DNA of 59,761 nt from Pseudobdellovibrionaceae bacterium (GCA_013359135.1 JABWCN010000028.1:1-59761), one strand, 5' to 3'; shown: positions 15,968-26,561, numbered from the stretch's first letter. The notes: generated by a model not told the origin, from the sequence alone. Program-made: numbers and translations.

Positions 15968-16879
15968 TCAGCGTAGATTTTCTTTAATCAGCTTTGTTAC
16001 CATTTGTAATAAAGATGACGGTACTAAATCGTCTCGTACTGAAAGATAAATTTTCTTTTCTACTGTTGGCCATTCTTCAACATTAATTTCAGTCAATAAA
16101 CCAGAATCAACAGAACGTTGAGCTAGTATTACCGGAACAAACGCCAAATGCGAAGAGCCAATTACAATCTCAAGTGCTGTTTCACCAGTCGTTGCTTCGT
16201 GACCAGAAAACCGAACACCCCATGGTATTGGACATTGATCTTCTCCGCGGACAAAGCCATGTGAGCTCCAGCTCGTAGGCATCACAAAGGGATACTTTAT
16301 TACATCGGTTGGCTCTATTTTTTTTAGTTTCGTCAAAGGATGATTTTTAGTTCCAAACAAGGCCCAACGTAAAGTTCCCATTTCGTAGGAACTCCAAACT
16401 TGTGTCCATTCCAATGCGCCAATATGAACTGCCATTTCAAAAGCTCCATTTAATCCATTTGCAACCAATGTGTTGTTTCCAAATTCTACCAAACGAAAAT
16501 GTGTTCTAGTTTTAGCTTGTGAAATTTGCTCTAGAAAACTAGGAAGTAATCTACTGCTAATAAAACTTAATGACCCAATCCCCCAAACCTTACTTGCAGA
16601 AGTTTTTTTGTTGGAGGAGGTACCTATTTGTGAAGTTAAACTAAGAACCTTCTCGGCAACCGCCATTAACTCATTTCCTTCGGCAGTTAACAGAATTCCA
16701 GAAACTGATCTACGCAAAAGACTTTTATCTAACTTTGCCTCTAAACGCTTTATCACCTTGGAAACCGCACCTGGTGTCATGTCTAGTTGACGTGCGCATT
16801 CTCTTAGAGATTTTAATTTTGCGGCTCTAAAAAACAAATCTAGGTCGGCTAAGCTGATGTTAGGCATAAGTAAGCTCAT
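15968..16879 (-). CDS. LysR-family transcriptional regulator
   Basis: A 303-residue protein of normal LysR length. The N-terminal winged helix-turn-helix is at residues about 8-65 (RAAKLKSLRECARQLDMTPG, then VSKVIKRLEAKL). The effector-binding domain spans about 95-300. It is divergent from the ribA gene, with about 100 bases between the starts, the classic LysR layout. It therefore probably controls the ribA - ribD fragment - DoxX operon. The effector is unknown. Confidence 0.85.
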   Translation of the reverse strand: MSLLMPNISLADLDLFFRAAKLKSLRECARQLDMTPGAVSKVIKRLEAKLDKSLLRRSVSGILLTAEGNELMAVAEKVLSLTSQIGTSSNKKTSASKVWGIGSLSFISSRLLPSFLEQISQAKTRTHFRLVEFGNNTLVANGLNGAFEMAVHIGALEWTQVWSSYEMGTLRWALFGTKNHPLTKLKKIEPTDVIKYPFVMPTSWSSHGFVRGEDQCPIPWGVRFSGHEATTGETALEIVIGSSHLAFVPVILAQRSVDSGLLTEINVEEWPTVEKKIYLSVRDDLVPSSLLQMVTKLIKENLR

Positions 16880-16986
16880 GTATAAAGAATATCATTGGTG
16901 ATTCCATTTTGGAAACACTAAACTACATTTTGAACGGCTTACATGGGCAAATATTCTTTACTATATATCTATAGGAAGGGGTGGTT

Positions 16987-17625
16987 GTGAAAATAATAAA
17001 ATTACTAAAAAAACTAATAATAAAAAATTTAACAGCGACAGTACGTCAAATCGTACGTGTTCCAATCGAAAATTTAGAGGCCGATTTTATTACATTTAGA
17101 GGTTTAATTGACAAGAAAGAGCACATTGCTCTTGGATTAGGTAACTGGAAGTGTAGGAAAAATCCTCTAGTTCGTATTCATTCAGAATGTCTAACAGGCG
17201 ATGTCTTTGGCTCTGGAAAATGCGATTGTGGTGAACAATTAAGAGAATCAATTCAAGAAATTCATCGGGATGGGGGGGTAATTCTTTACATGCGTCAAGA
17301 AGGTCGTGGAATTGGATTATACAACAAACTTGATGCTTATGCTTTACAAGTTAAAGGATTAGATACCTACGAAGCCAATAAAAGACTAGGTTTAAAAGAC
17401 GATCTTCGTGATTACACAGCAGCAGCTCAAATGTTAAAAGCGCTAGGAATTTTAAATGTAAAACTTTTGTCTAACAATCCAGATAAGATTAAGCAACTTC
17501 GTGACCATGGTATTAATGTTTCGGAAGAAGTTTCAACAGGTGTTTTCGTTAAACCATCTAATCGAAAATATTTAGAAACCAAAGTTTTAAAAACTCATCA
17601 TCGAATTGGGCTAGCTCATGTATAG
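16987..17625 (+). CDS. ribA: GTP cyclohydrolase II
   Basis: Converts GTP to 2,5-diamino-6-ribosylamino-pyrimidinone phosphate, the first step of riboflavin synthesis. About 212 residues, the usual size of stand-alone RibA. Zinc cysteines are in CLTGDVFGSGKCDCG (C-x10-C-x-C). The catalytic and GTP-binding block is RQEGRGIGLYNKLDAYALQ, and a C-terminal LLSNNPDKI segment matches the family. I chose the GTG at 16987 because GGAAGGGG sits at good distance; a GTG at 16981 is also open. The gene is followed by an overlapping fragment of a ribD-type reductase and lies under a divergent LysR gene, so it may be a regulated second copy rather than the main riboflavin gene. Confidence 0.88.
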   Translation: MKIIKLLKKLIIKNLTATVRQIVRVPIENLEADFITFRGLIDKKEHIALGLGNWKCRKNPLVRIHSECLTGDVFGSGKCDCGEQLRESIQEIHRDGGVILYMRQEGRGIGLYNKLDAYALQVKGLDTYEANKRLGLKDDLRDYTAAAQMLKALGILNVKLLSNNPDKIKQLRDHGINVSEEVSTGVFVKPSNRKYLETKVLKTHHRIGLAHV

Positions 17626-17749
17626 ACGTGGAGCCTTACCAGAAGTTACTCTTAAATGGGTCCAAACGATAGATGGACAACTGGCAGCTGACATTTTTTT
17701 GAGATACAAGGTAAGAAATGTTACATCACTTAAACAGGTTATGATATGA
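17618..17749 (+). pseudogene. Truncated RibD-type reductase fragment
   Basis: A 43-codon frame starts inside the ribA stop region (ATG at 17618) and stops inside the start of the next gene. It begins RRGALPEVTLKWVQTIDGQLA, which matches the first strand and loop of the RibD C-terminal pyrimidine reductase domain (pattern P-x-V-T-L-K, then S-x-D-G-x-I-A). The protein then ends about 20 residues later, where a full domain needs about 200. The fragment was probably left by an internal deletion that kept translational coupling from ribA to the DoxX gene. Confidence 0.6.
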
Positions 17750-18147
17750 AGACAGTCCCATTTTATTTACTTTTGATAATGACATTCGGCACTGCCGGTT
17801 TGGACAAAATTCTTGGTGGTGAAATTCCAAACTGGTTTTTAGAGCAATTTAGAGGAACAATTTTAGATGTATTTCCTGGAGCTCTTGAAATTTCTTTCAT
17901 ACTAATTACTATATTGGAAATCCTTACAGCATTGATTTTACTTGTTGGGCTTTTTAAAAAAGCATTTTTAAAAAAAGTAGGTAGCTACAAATGTTTTCTA
18001 AACAATGGAGTTATTTTAGCTCAAATTACGTTTATAGTTTTGGGCTTTGGACAACGCTTGACTCATAAATTTGACGTAGCAGGCAGTTTGTTCTGTTTTG
18101 CTGTGCTTACCTTTATTGCTGGTCAAACAGCTTTAAAATCTGAGTAA
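17746..18147 (+). CDS. DoxX-like membrane protein
   Basis: A 133-residue protein with four hydrophobic segments (about residues 4-20, 45-65, 84-102, 112-127), the DoxX/DoxD-like layout. The first segment carries the family-like GTAGLDKILGG. The ATG overlaps the stop of the ribD fragment, so it is in the ribA operon. DoxX proteins are linked to redox and sulphur or quinone stress. The exact job is unknown. Confidence 0.7.
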   Translation: MKTVPFYLLLIMTFGTAGLDKILGGEIPNWFLEQFRGTILDVFPGALEISFILITILEILTALILLVGLFKKAFLKKVGSYKCFLNNGVILAQITFIVLGFGQRLTHKFDVAGSLFCFAVLTFIAGQTALKSE

Positions 18148-18312
18148 ATGCCACTTATTACTTCTCTCGTTCTAACTGCCTGTAGTATTTTTGAACCGCC
18201 TAGCTTAATGTGTAATGTTTGGACTTTAATTTTTTCAAGTGTTGAATGCTCTTTCGCCCTTTTGGTTTATATCAGGTGGATTACAACAAAATCAACCTAT
18301 AGGGATAAGTAG
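18148..18312 (+). CDS. Short hydrophobic ORF, possible small membrane protein
   Basis: A 54-residue frame starting at the base after the DoxX stop. It contains two hydrophobic stretches (LITSLVLTACSIF and VWTLIFSSVECSFALLVYI) and a basic tail, like a two-helix membrane protein. No ribosome site of its own is clear, so it would rely on coupling. It ends in the hairpin that also carries the leuS stop. It may be real or a remnant of a longer membrane protein. Confidence 0.4.
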   Translation: MPLITSLVLTACSIFEPPSLMCNVWTLIFSSVECSFALLVYIRWITTKSTYRDK

Positions 18313-18334
18313 TTAAGTCTTATGACTTAACTAC
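18309..18334. terminator. Perfect 11-bp hairpin between convergent genes
   Basis: Arms gtagttaagtc (18309-18319) and gacttaactac (18324-18334) pair perfectly around ttat. It overlaps the stop codon of leuS and of the small plus-strand ORF. No strong T-run follows on either side, so a bidirectional terminator is likely but not certain. Confidence 0.5.
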
Positions 18335-20887
18335 GAAATTTACTAATTTATCTGGAACAACAACAGTTTTTATGATTTTGTCTTTGGATACAAGATCGCT
18401 CATGGCTTCAAGCGCTTTAGCTTCTAAAATAGAACTACTGCTTCCACGTTGGGTTTTTAAGCGTTTTTTTGGCTTTCCATTTAATGATATGACAAGCTCA
18501 AAAGTTGAACCCTCTGCTAGCTTTAAATCTAATTCAGGCCATTTTTCAAAATCAATACGGTTGTTATGTTGTGTTTTTTCCCAAAGTTCAGCTGCTATGT
18601 GAGGACAAAAAGGAGACAAAATTCTTAAGAAATTTTCACCTTGTGCTGTTGTCATTTGATCGACTTTTCCTGAAATATCATTTAAATATTCCATGAAGGC
18701 AGCAATCGAAGTATTAAAATTAAAATTTACAAAGGATTCATTTACACGTTTAAGACATTTGTGGAATGCTTCTTCGATTTGTTGCTGATCAGCTGTAAAA
18801 TCGCTAGTTACAGAGGCAGATCTTAATAAATTTTTTCTAATTTCACCAGAGTCATCGTGAAACAAATTCCAAGTTCGCTTCAAAAACCTTGTACATCCGG
18901 GTAGTCCATCGTCTGTCCATGGTTTTTCATCATCAAGTGGGCCCATAAACATTTCATAAGCTCTTAATATATCACAACCATGGGAAGTTATAATATCATC
19001 AGGATTAACCACATTTTTTAACGATTTAGACATTTTTGTGATAAATCGCTCAACGGTTTCACCTGTAGACTTACGTTTGTAAACACCTTCAACATTTTCA
19101 ACTTCATCGGAAACAACAAGTCTACCTGTTGAGTCTTTAAAAGCAAATGCTGTTACAAGGCCTTGGTTAAATAATTTTTTAAAAGGTTCTGGAGTAGGAA
19201 CAAGGTTACAATCAAAAAAAACTTTATGCCAAAAGCGAGCATACAATAAGTGCATTACAGCGTGAGCTGTTCCACCAACATATAAATCAACTTGCTTCCA
19301 ATAACTAATAGCATTCTTGGAAAAAGGTTCTTTTGCATTATGAGGATCCATAAAGCGAAGATAGTACCAACAAGAACCTGCCCACCCGGGCATTGTATCG
19401 GTTGATCTTTCCAAAGATTTTCCAGCTTTTGAGGTGTATTTAACCCAATCTTGTACTCTCGCTAATGGCGATGATCCATCCTCACTTGGAGTAAAATCTT
19501 TCATTTCTGGTAGTACTACAGGAAGCTCTGATTCTGGGGTGGGAATAATATTTCCAGATTCATCAAAAGACAGAGGAAATGGTTCACCCCAATATCTTTG
19601 ACGCGAGAAAACCCAGTCTTTTAGTTTATAAGTTATTTTTTTACTTCCTAATTTTTTATTTTCTAATGTAGTCGTAATTTTCGAACGCGCATCGCTTGAT
19701 TTTAATCCTGAAAATATCTCTGAATTTACTAGAACTCCATCCTCTGTGAAACATTCAATATCAGAAATAATTCCATCAGGTTTAATTACTGGAATTAGAG
19801 GTAGCTCAAGTAATTTAGCGAAGCGGTAATCTCTTTCATCATGAGCTGGTACTGACATCACAGCTCCAGTTCCATAGTCAGCTATTACATAATCAGCTAT
19901 ATAAATAGGAATTTTTTTATTTGCAATTAAAGGATGGTAGGCATAACTGCCAGTAAAAGTGCCAGAAATTTCTTTAACCTCTGCTTGGCGGTCGCGTTCG
20001 GACTTAGCTGAGGTTTGATTGAGGTAATTTTGAACATCAGTTTTCTGTGCTTCTGTTGTTAGATCTTTGACCCAAGGATGTTCAGGAGCTAATACAACTG
20101 CTGTGACTCCAAAAATAGTATCAACACGAGTAGAAAAAACACGAATTTTTTTATCTGAATTTTCTACTACGAAATCTATTTCTGCACCCTCAGAGCGTCC
20201 AATCCAGTCTGATTGCATTTTTTTTATATGGTCAGGCCAATCTAACAAATCTAAATCAGATAATAGACGATCAGCATATTCAGTTATTTTAAGTACCCAT
20301 TGTTTTAAAGGGCGCCTAACACAAGGATAATTTCCTCGTTCAGAACGGCCGTTAATAACTTCTTCATTGGCAAGTACTGTCTTAAGATCTTCACACCACC
20401 AAACAGCTACTTCTTTCTGGTAAACTAAACCTTTTTCATAGAGTTTTAAAAAAAGCCACTGCGTCCATTTGTAATATTCTGGTAAACTAGTATCTATTTC
20501 ACGATCCCAGTCATAACTAAGTCCCAGTAATTTTAACTGTTTTCTAAAATTGTTGGCATTAACTTCAGTTGTAACACGAGGATGCTGTCCCGTTTGAATC
20601 GCATATTGTTCAGCAGGCAAGCCAAAGGCATCCCATCCCATTGGATGCAAAACATTAAAGCCATCCATACGTTTTTTACGGGCAATTATGTCTGTTCCTA
20701 CATATCCGCTTGCATGTCCTACGTGCAAGCCTGATCCAGAAGGATAGGGAAACATATCTAGAACATAATAACTTGGCTTCGAAGAATCGAAGTTTTTATC
20801 TCCTGGATTATTGCATTTGTAAGTTTTTTCAGTGTCCCATTTTTCTTGCCATTTTTTTTCAATGCTTTGAGCATTATATTGACTCAT
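18320..20887 (-). CDS. leuS: Leucyl-tRNA synthetase
   Basis: Attaches leucine to tRNA-Leu in the cytoplasm. From the ATG at 20887 the protein has 855 residues. Class I signature HVGH (in SGLHVGHASGY) lies near residue 50, the CP1 editing domain follows (about 220-410), and the KMSKS loop is in ITKMSKSLKN near 620. An anticodon-binding helical domain ends the protein. The open frame extends 19 codons further upstream, but the ATG at 20887 has a GGAG site at good distance and matches the usual N-terminus (MSQYNAQSIEKKWQ). It is a single gene convergent with the DoxX operon. No defects seen. Confidence 0.96.
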   Translation of the reverse strand: MSQYNAQSIEKKWQEKWDTEKTYKCNNPGDKNFDSSKPSYYVLDMFPYPSGSGLHVGHASGYVGTDIIARKKRMDGFNVLHPMGWDAFGLPAEQYAIQTGQHPRVTTEVNANNFRKQLKLLGLSYDWDREIDTSLPEYYKWTQWLFLKLYEKGLVYQKEVAVWWCEDLKTVLANEEVINGRSERGNYPCVRRPLKQWVLKITEYADRLLSDLDLLDWPDHIKKMQSDWIGRSEGAEIDFVVENSDKKIRVFSTRVDTIFGVTAVVLAPEHPWVKDLTTEAQKTDVQNYLNQTSAKSERDRQAEVKEISGTFTGSYAYHPLIANKKIPIYIADYVIADYGTGAVMSVPAHDERDYRFAKLLELPLIPVIKPDGIISDIECFTEDGVLVNSEIFSGLKSSDARSKITTTLENKKLGSKKITYKLKDWVFSRQRYWGEPFPLSFDESGNIIPTPESELPVVLPEMKDFTPSEDGSSPLARVQDWVKYTSKAGKSLERSTDTMPGWAGSCWYYLRFMDPHNAKEPFSKNAISYWKQVDLYVGGTAHAVMHLLYARFWHKVFFDCNLVPTPEPFKKLFNQGLVTAFAFKDSTGRLVVSDEVENVEGVYKRKSTGETVERFITKMSKSLKNVVNPDDIITSHGCDILRAYEMFMGPLDDEKPWTDDGLPGCTRFLKRTWNLFHDDSGEIRKNLLRSASVTSDFTADQQQIEEAFHKCLKRVNESFVNFNFNTSIAAFMEYLNDISGKVDQMTTAQGENFLRILSPFCPHIAAELWEKTQHNNRIDFEKWPELDLKLAEGSTFELVISLNGKPKKRLKTQRGSSSSILEAKALEAMSDLVSKDKIIKTVVVPDKLVNFVVKS

Positions 20888-21229
20888 TCTATAACTCCAC
20901 AGTTGTATCAAATCTATAATATTGAAATTATAAACAATAATCAATTATGGAATTAGGACATGTAATCGCTTTTTATGAAAGAATGTCCCTATCTAAGTTA
21001 GTAATAAGCTTGGAATTTTCATAAAAAGTTTGACTTATGGCTGGCCAGATTAGGTGATACTAGCGATATTATTTAGGTCAGCTAGTAGACTAGGATATTT
21101 TACTGATCTTGTTTTATTTGGATAAAAAACTTGTATTATTAATGCATTTTGACCAAAAAAAAACCAACCTTTTACAGCTGGTTTTTGTTATTTTAACTTT
21201 GGAAACTATTTCTAAATAGTAATAGTTAA
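20888..21229. other. Gene-free interval between leuS and the RRM gene
   Basis: No reading frame of interest. It should hold the leuS promoter and the RRM gene's terminator (21159-21186). A short inverted repeat, ggacat with atgtcc about 20 bases apart, lies near 20958-20990. Confidence 0.35.
21159..21186 (-). terminator. Putative terminator of the RRM gene
   Basis: aaaaacca (21159-21166) pairs with tggttttt (21179-21186) around a 12-base loop. It lies about 45 bases beyond the RRM stop on the minus strand, where the A-run reads as a T-run after the stem. Confidence 0.5.
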
Positions 21230-21529
21230 CTAGTATGAATTGCGAGAGTTATATCCTCCGCGAGATCCATTGTTTCGTGGCGCTTGAGGTTTTGCTACAC
21301 TTACGTTCATCGCACGACCATCCCAATCAACACCGTTGAAGCGATTGATAGCACTTTCAGCTTCTGCATCAGTTGCCATTTCAACAAATGCAAAGCCTTT
21401 GCTGCGGCCAGAGTCACGATCCATGATAACTTTTGCTGTTTGAACAGAACCGCACTCAGAGAATGCATCCATCAAAGATTGGTCATTTGCAGAATAGGGT
21501 AGATTACCGACATATAATTTTTTACTCAT
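21230..21529 (-). CDS. RRM-type RNA-binding protein
   Basis: A 99-residue protein made of one RNA-recognition motif: RNP2 KLYVGNLPY near residues 4-12 and RNP1 KGFAFVEM near 44-51, with the aromatic residues that stack on RNA. A short glycine/arginine/asparagine-rich tail (NNGSRGGYNSRNSY) follows. Such single-RRM proteins bind single-stranded RNA and are often cold- or stress-induced. The ATG has a strong TAGGAGGTAAT site. It is a single gene with a likely terminator downstream. Confidence 0.92.
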   Translation of the reverse strand: MSKKLYVGNLPYSANDQSLMDAFSECGSVQTAKVIMDRDSGRSKGFAFVEMATDAEAESAINRFNGVDWDGRAMNVSVAKPQAPRNNGSRGGYNSRNSY

Positions 21530-21915
21530 ATTACCTCCTAAAGGCTAGAGCGCTACTTTGGAGGGCATGGACACTATGAACACAGACTCGAAATTAGCAA
21601 TTATTAACGAAATAAACTATACCACGAGAAACTGTAATTAGCTAATCAATAAATTTATTTATTTTGAAGTTGAGGTTTCTTTAAAAAATTAAACTCTATT
21701 CACATATAGAGAATATGAGACGTAAGAGGTTAATTTATTTGTTTTTTTAGGAGAAAAGGTCATTTAAAATGATCAATATAACCTACTAGCTCTGCTACTG
21801 ACTCAGCCTTGCTGTCGTATGAAAACAAAGCTGTTCGTTTCAGAGCTTATGTAGTCCTCACTGATTGTAATTAATAAGCTGTACTTAAAAAAACAGCTCT
21901 TAATTTGATTTATAA
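21530..21915. other. Gene-free interval
   Basis: No accepted gene. It contains the RRM gene's upstream region, a strong ribosome-like site (ttttttaggagaaaagg, about 21743) leading only to a 6-codon frame, and an agctgt/acagct inverted repeat near 21880-21898 close to the end of the lysine-rich gene, which may act in termination. Confidence 0.3.
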
Positions 21916-22149
21916 TCAGTGTTTACTCTTCTTGCTTTTCTTTTTACCTTTTTTCTTTGATTTTTTTTCGCTAGCTACCTCTCGTTTGCTTTTTTTCTCA
22001 TTGGCTACGATTTTCTTTTTTTTCTTTTTTTCTTTTTTGCTTATTTTTTTTGAGATATTGGAATTCTTACCTCCACCTTTTTTTGCTTCAGCCATTTGAC
22101 TAAAGGCAAATGTAAAAATCAGCATTGTTGCTAAGACTAAGTTCTTCAT
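21916..22149 (-). CDS. Small lysine-rich secreted protein
   Basis: About 77 residues: a signal peptide (KNLVLATMLIFTFAFSQMAEA), then a mature part that is almost half lysine with serine and glutamate, including a run of six lysines. It would be highly basic and disordered in the periplasm or outside, perhaps binding acidic polymers; no family is recognised. ATGs at 22149 and 22155 are both possible. The one at 22149 lies 10 bases from GGAGG and fits the signal peptide. The upstream site is folded in a hairpin (22155-22184). A-rich coding runs make it prone to frameshift. Confidence 0.6.
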   Translation of the reverse strand: MKNLVLATMLIFTFAFSQMAEAKKGGGKNSNISKKISKKEKKKKKKIVANEKKSKREVASEKKSKKKGKKKSKKSKH

Positions 22150-22154
22150 ATACA

Positions 22155-22184
22155 TAAGGCCTCCTTCAAGGAGTATCGGCCTTA
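22155..22184 (-). promoter_or_regulatory. Hairpin sequestering the ribosome site of the lysine-rich gene
   Basis: On the minus strand the outer stem taaggc/gcctta and inner stem ctcctt/aaggag, around a single-base loop with a 5-base bulge, enclose the AAGGAGG site and touch the upstream ATG. In the mRNA this would hide the site unless melted, like an RNA thermometer or a repressor- or ribosome-opened switch. Seen directly as complementarity; the function is inferred. Confidence 0.5.
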
Positions 22185-22251
22185 GTCTGCTGGACTTAAG
22201 AAAATTGTAAATCAAAAGTTAAAATATCAAATTAAGACAAAATCAATCTGT

Positions 22252-23295
22252 TTAGATGAGATGTAATTGAATTAAAGAGCCGAAAATTTCTTTTAGGTCA
22301 TGAAACAGAAGATTTTCTGGAGAATGACAATTTAGAGTAACAGTAATTTTATTAGCAATTAAGTTGATAGTAGTGACCTCTTTATTTATTTTTCTAGTTT
22401 CCAAAGGAGAAAAAGAAAGACCATAGAATTTAGCAGAGCTTGGAAGTTTATAGTTTGAAAAATAACAAAACTTTCCAGTCAAAGGAATTTGTTCTACAGG
22501 TAAAACTTCTCCAGCTTTTATGATTTGTTTAACTGTAGTTTTTTTATTGAAGAAAATGATTGCTTTGCTTTTAATAGCTAGTTCAAAATTCAGTTCTTTG
22601 AGTGGAATCAGCTCTTCTGGGTAGAAAAGAGAAGAGTTATATTTATTTAAAGAAATAATTCTTTCTTTAAAGAAGTCACAGGCTGGTTTTATATTAAGAT
22701 AGGTATAGATTTTAATTTTTTTTAGTGTGTCTTCTTTGGAACACTGAAGGTAGTCAAAACTGTCAAAATAAGAGGTGCATGTTCTATAATTTTTTAATGA
22801 AGTTCGAAAAATAAAATCCTTATTTTTCGAGAGTTTAATTTTTACAATATCATTTTCAAACTTTTCAGCATGAGTATCAAAAAAATTGAAATAGTCTTCA
22901 TTACACCAGTCTTTTCTTAGATTATCTCTAGTGTTTGACTTATCTGAGGCTTGGTTTTCTGAGGATAGGGGAGTAGTTTTTTTTTGGTTGTAGTTTTTAA
23001 AGTCCCCTTGGTGGCATTTTAAATCAAAATCGCTGGTGTGAACTCTAACTTCAACTGAGTCGATTTCAGTTAAACACTTGATGTTTTCATATTGTTGATA
23101 AAAAGCGCTACATTCTTGTGTTAGGGCTTTGTCCTCATCGTTTAAGTTCAATAGCTTTTCGTAAGAAATTTGATATTCCCTAGAGCAGTAACCACCAGAA
23201 TTTACTGGATTGATTTTAGTAGGGGTTGAATTGTTGCAACTATTTAAAGCAAGGAATATCAAGAATAAAAATAATAGATTAATATATTCAATCAT
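22252..23295 (-). CDS. Hypothetical lipoprotein
   Basis: About 347 residues. The N-terminus is a lipoprotein signal: hydrophobic NLLFLFLIFLALNSC with lipobox LNSC, so the protein is likely attached to a membrane facing the periplasm. The mature part has about ten cysteines, probably disulphides, in a repeated C-x(n)-C pattern. I recognise no family. I chose the ATG at 23295 with GGGAACAAGG upstream over the TTG at 23307. It may be lineage-specific. Confidence 0.65.
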   Translation of the reverse strand: MIEYINLLFLFLIFLALNSCNNSTPTKINPVNSGGYCSREYQISYEKLLNLNDEDKALTQECSAFYQQYENIKCLTEIDSVEVRVHTSDFDLKCHQGDFKNYNQKKTTPLSSENQASDKSNTRDNLRKDWCNEDYFNFFDTHAEKFENDIVKIKLSKNKDFIFRTSLKNYRTCTSYFDSFDYLQCSKEDTLKKIKIYTYLNIKPACDFFKERIISLNKYNSSLFYPEELIPLKELNFELAIKSKAIIFFNKKTTVKQIIKAGEVLPVEQIPLTGKFCYFSNYKLPSSAKFYGLSFSPLETRKINKEVTTINLIANKITVTLNCHSPENLLFHDLKEIFGSLIQLHLI

Positions 23296-23573
23296 CCTTG
23301 TTCCCAAAATTAAAAGTGCATAAGAAATTCTATCAGTAGTCGTGGAATTATGGATTAGGCGTAGTTAAAATTTTAATCAAGTCTTTAATTCATCAAGACT
23401 CTAACCAGTTGTAATTTTTCCACATTTATATTTTTACAGTTATTTTTTTCATTAGCTCGTTATTGTCTTACTAGGGCTCAATTTAGTCGCTACATGAAGG
23501 AGTTTTTAATCTAAAATATAACATATCCTTTATAACCTCTGGCACACTTATTGTTAGAGATAGAGGAGATAAT

Positions 23574-23594
23574 ATGATTAAATTATTTTTCTAG
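23574..23594 (+). promoter_or_regulatory. Six-codon ORF with a strong ribosome site, in frame with the next gene
   Basis: GAGGAGATAAT precedes ATG ATT AAA TTA TTT TTC TAG. After the amber stop the same frame continues without a break as the secreted protein gene. Either this is a leader peptide whose translation feeds the downstream GTG start, or the original start has been cut off by a nonsense codon. Confidence 0.45.
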
Positions 23595-23606
23595 GTGGAG
23601 CGTAAA

Positions 23607-24287
23607 GTGCGGTTATTGATTTTTACTTATTTTTACTTATTTCTTTTTTTATCTGCTAAGTCAGATGCATTTTCAGTAATAAAATCAGCGACTTCACCTA
23701 AGGAACAGTCCAACGTTAGTGTAAGAAAAGTCGACATTTCGGGGCCTAAATTAAGGGTAGATAGAGGAATTGCAAAAGTTAGCGTGAAGAACGAACCCAC
23801 TAAAACAGCCTTGGTCACAACATCAACATCTGCTGGAGAGATTACGCCGAGCTCATATAATCAGTTACCTCCCTTGGTATCGGTAAAGAGTTTCAAAGAG
23901 TGGAAAAATGAAAAAGTGCAAAGTGCGATCAAAAAAGTAACAATATCAAGGGCACAAATTGAGTATAAAAAATTAAATAATCAAATTTTTAAAAAAACTG
24001 AAGCCAGTGCAGGAAAAGAAGCCGATATGGAACGCCTGGAGGAACAGTTAAAAAACGATATGTTCTCTTTGCAGGTAGCTCAACAGTTAACGGTGCAAGA
24101 CTATTTTGCTATTTATTTAAACAAGTTAGAAAACCGAAATGATTCTTTTAAGGCTGCAGCTCAAAAAATGTCCAATGAAGATGTTGAGGCCCTAATGCGT
24201 GTTTTTGCCGATTCACTTCTTGAAACCCAAGGGTCTAAAGTAGTTCCTTCAGCTAATGGTGAAAATATCTACGATAAAATTAAATAA
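23607..24287 (+). CDS. Secreted hypothetical protein
   Basis: About 226 residues. The signal peptide (VRLLIFTYFYLFLFLSAKSDAF) is followed by a Ser/Thr/Lys-rich low-complexity part (to about 100) and a helical C-terminal half with heptad-like spacing (about 115-215). The best start is GTG at 23607 with GGTGGAG six bases upstream; GTG at 23595 is also open. Upstream, in the same frame, are a strong ribosome site and a 6-codon ORF ending in TAG. No family is recognised; a periplasmic or surface protein is likely. Confidence 0.6.
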   Translation: MRLLIFTYFYLFLFLSAKSDAFSVIKSATSPKEQSNVSVRKVDISGPKLRVDRGIAKVSVKNEPTKTALVTTSTSAGEITPSSYNQLPPLVSVKSFKEWKNEKVQSAIKKVTISRAQIEYKKLNNQIFKKTEASAGKEADMERLEEQLKNDMFSLQVAQQLTVQDYFAIYLNKLENRNDSFKAAAQKMSNEDVEALMRVFADSLLETQGSKVVPSANGENIYDKIK

Positions 24288-24417
24288 ATTTTAAAGTTAC
24301 TTATAACTGAACTCAACTAAGTTTATGTGGATGGGTTCATGCCCCCTCCGCCTCTCATGTCACTAAGCGGCAAAAGTTCGAAAATTCAGAATAATTCTAA
24401 TTAAAAAAGTCTTTACC

Positions 24418-24447
24418 TTGACAGTTTTACCAGGCCATTCATATTAA
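24418..24447 (+). promoter_or_regulatory. Sigma-70-like promoter of groESL
   Basis: TTGACA (24418-24423), an 18-base spacer and TATTAA (24442-24447) lie about 85 bases upstream of the groES start. No CIRCE repeat (TTAGCACTC-N9-GAGTGCTAA) is present. A ttcgaa-centred repeat, gttcgaacttaggttcg, follows near 24476-24492 in the leader. Confidence 0.5.
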
Positions 24448-24533
24448 CACTTGTAATTCAAATCTAGGCTTTAGAGTTCGAACTTAGGTTCGTTTTCTAT
24501 AAGTTTTTACGTAAAAATAATTAGGAGGCAAAA

Positions 24534-24836
24534 ATGGCAAAACAAGAAATTGGAGTTCGTCCTTTACACGATAGAATTTTAGTCCGTCGTATGGCTGAAG
24601 AAGAAAAAACAGCTGGTGGTCTATATATCCCTGATACGGCAAAAGAGAAACCTCAAAAAGGTGAAATTATCGCTACAGGAAAAGGGAGAGTGACTGAAGA
24701 TGGTAAAGTACTTCCTCTTGAAGTTAAAAGTGGCGATAAAGTATTGTTTAGCAAATATGCTGGTACTGAACTTAAACTTGAGGGTCAAGAATATTTAATG
24801 ATGAGAGAAGAAGATATTCTTGGTGTTTTCAATTAA
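24534..24836 (+). CDS. groES: Co-chaperonin GroES
   Basis: The 10-kDa lid of the GroEL chamber, 100 residues. The mobile loop ([20 protein letters not shown], about residues 18-37), which contacts GroEL, and the conserved KYAGTEL near the C-terminal third are present. An ATG follows a strong TAGGAGGCAAAA site. It is followed 81 bases later by groEL in the usual operon order. Confidence 0.97.
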   Translation: MAKQEIGVRPLHDRILVRRMAEEEKTAGGLYIPDTAKEKPQKGEIIATGKGRVTEDGKVLPLEVKSGDKVLFSKYAGTELKLEGQEYLMMREEDILGVFN

Positions 24837-24908
24837 TTAGCGAAACTGCTGATGAAGTTTAAAATTCCATAAGTAAAAATTAAATTAAAAATAAATTATT
24901 AATTCTAG

Positions 24909-26561
<1,653 letters not shown>

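Noticed and set aside
24380-24533. CIRCE/HrcA operator before groES
   Set aside because: The canonical TTAGCACTC-N9-GAGTGCTAA is absent; only a ttcgaa-centred repeat is present.
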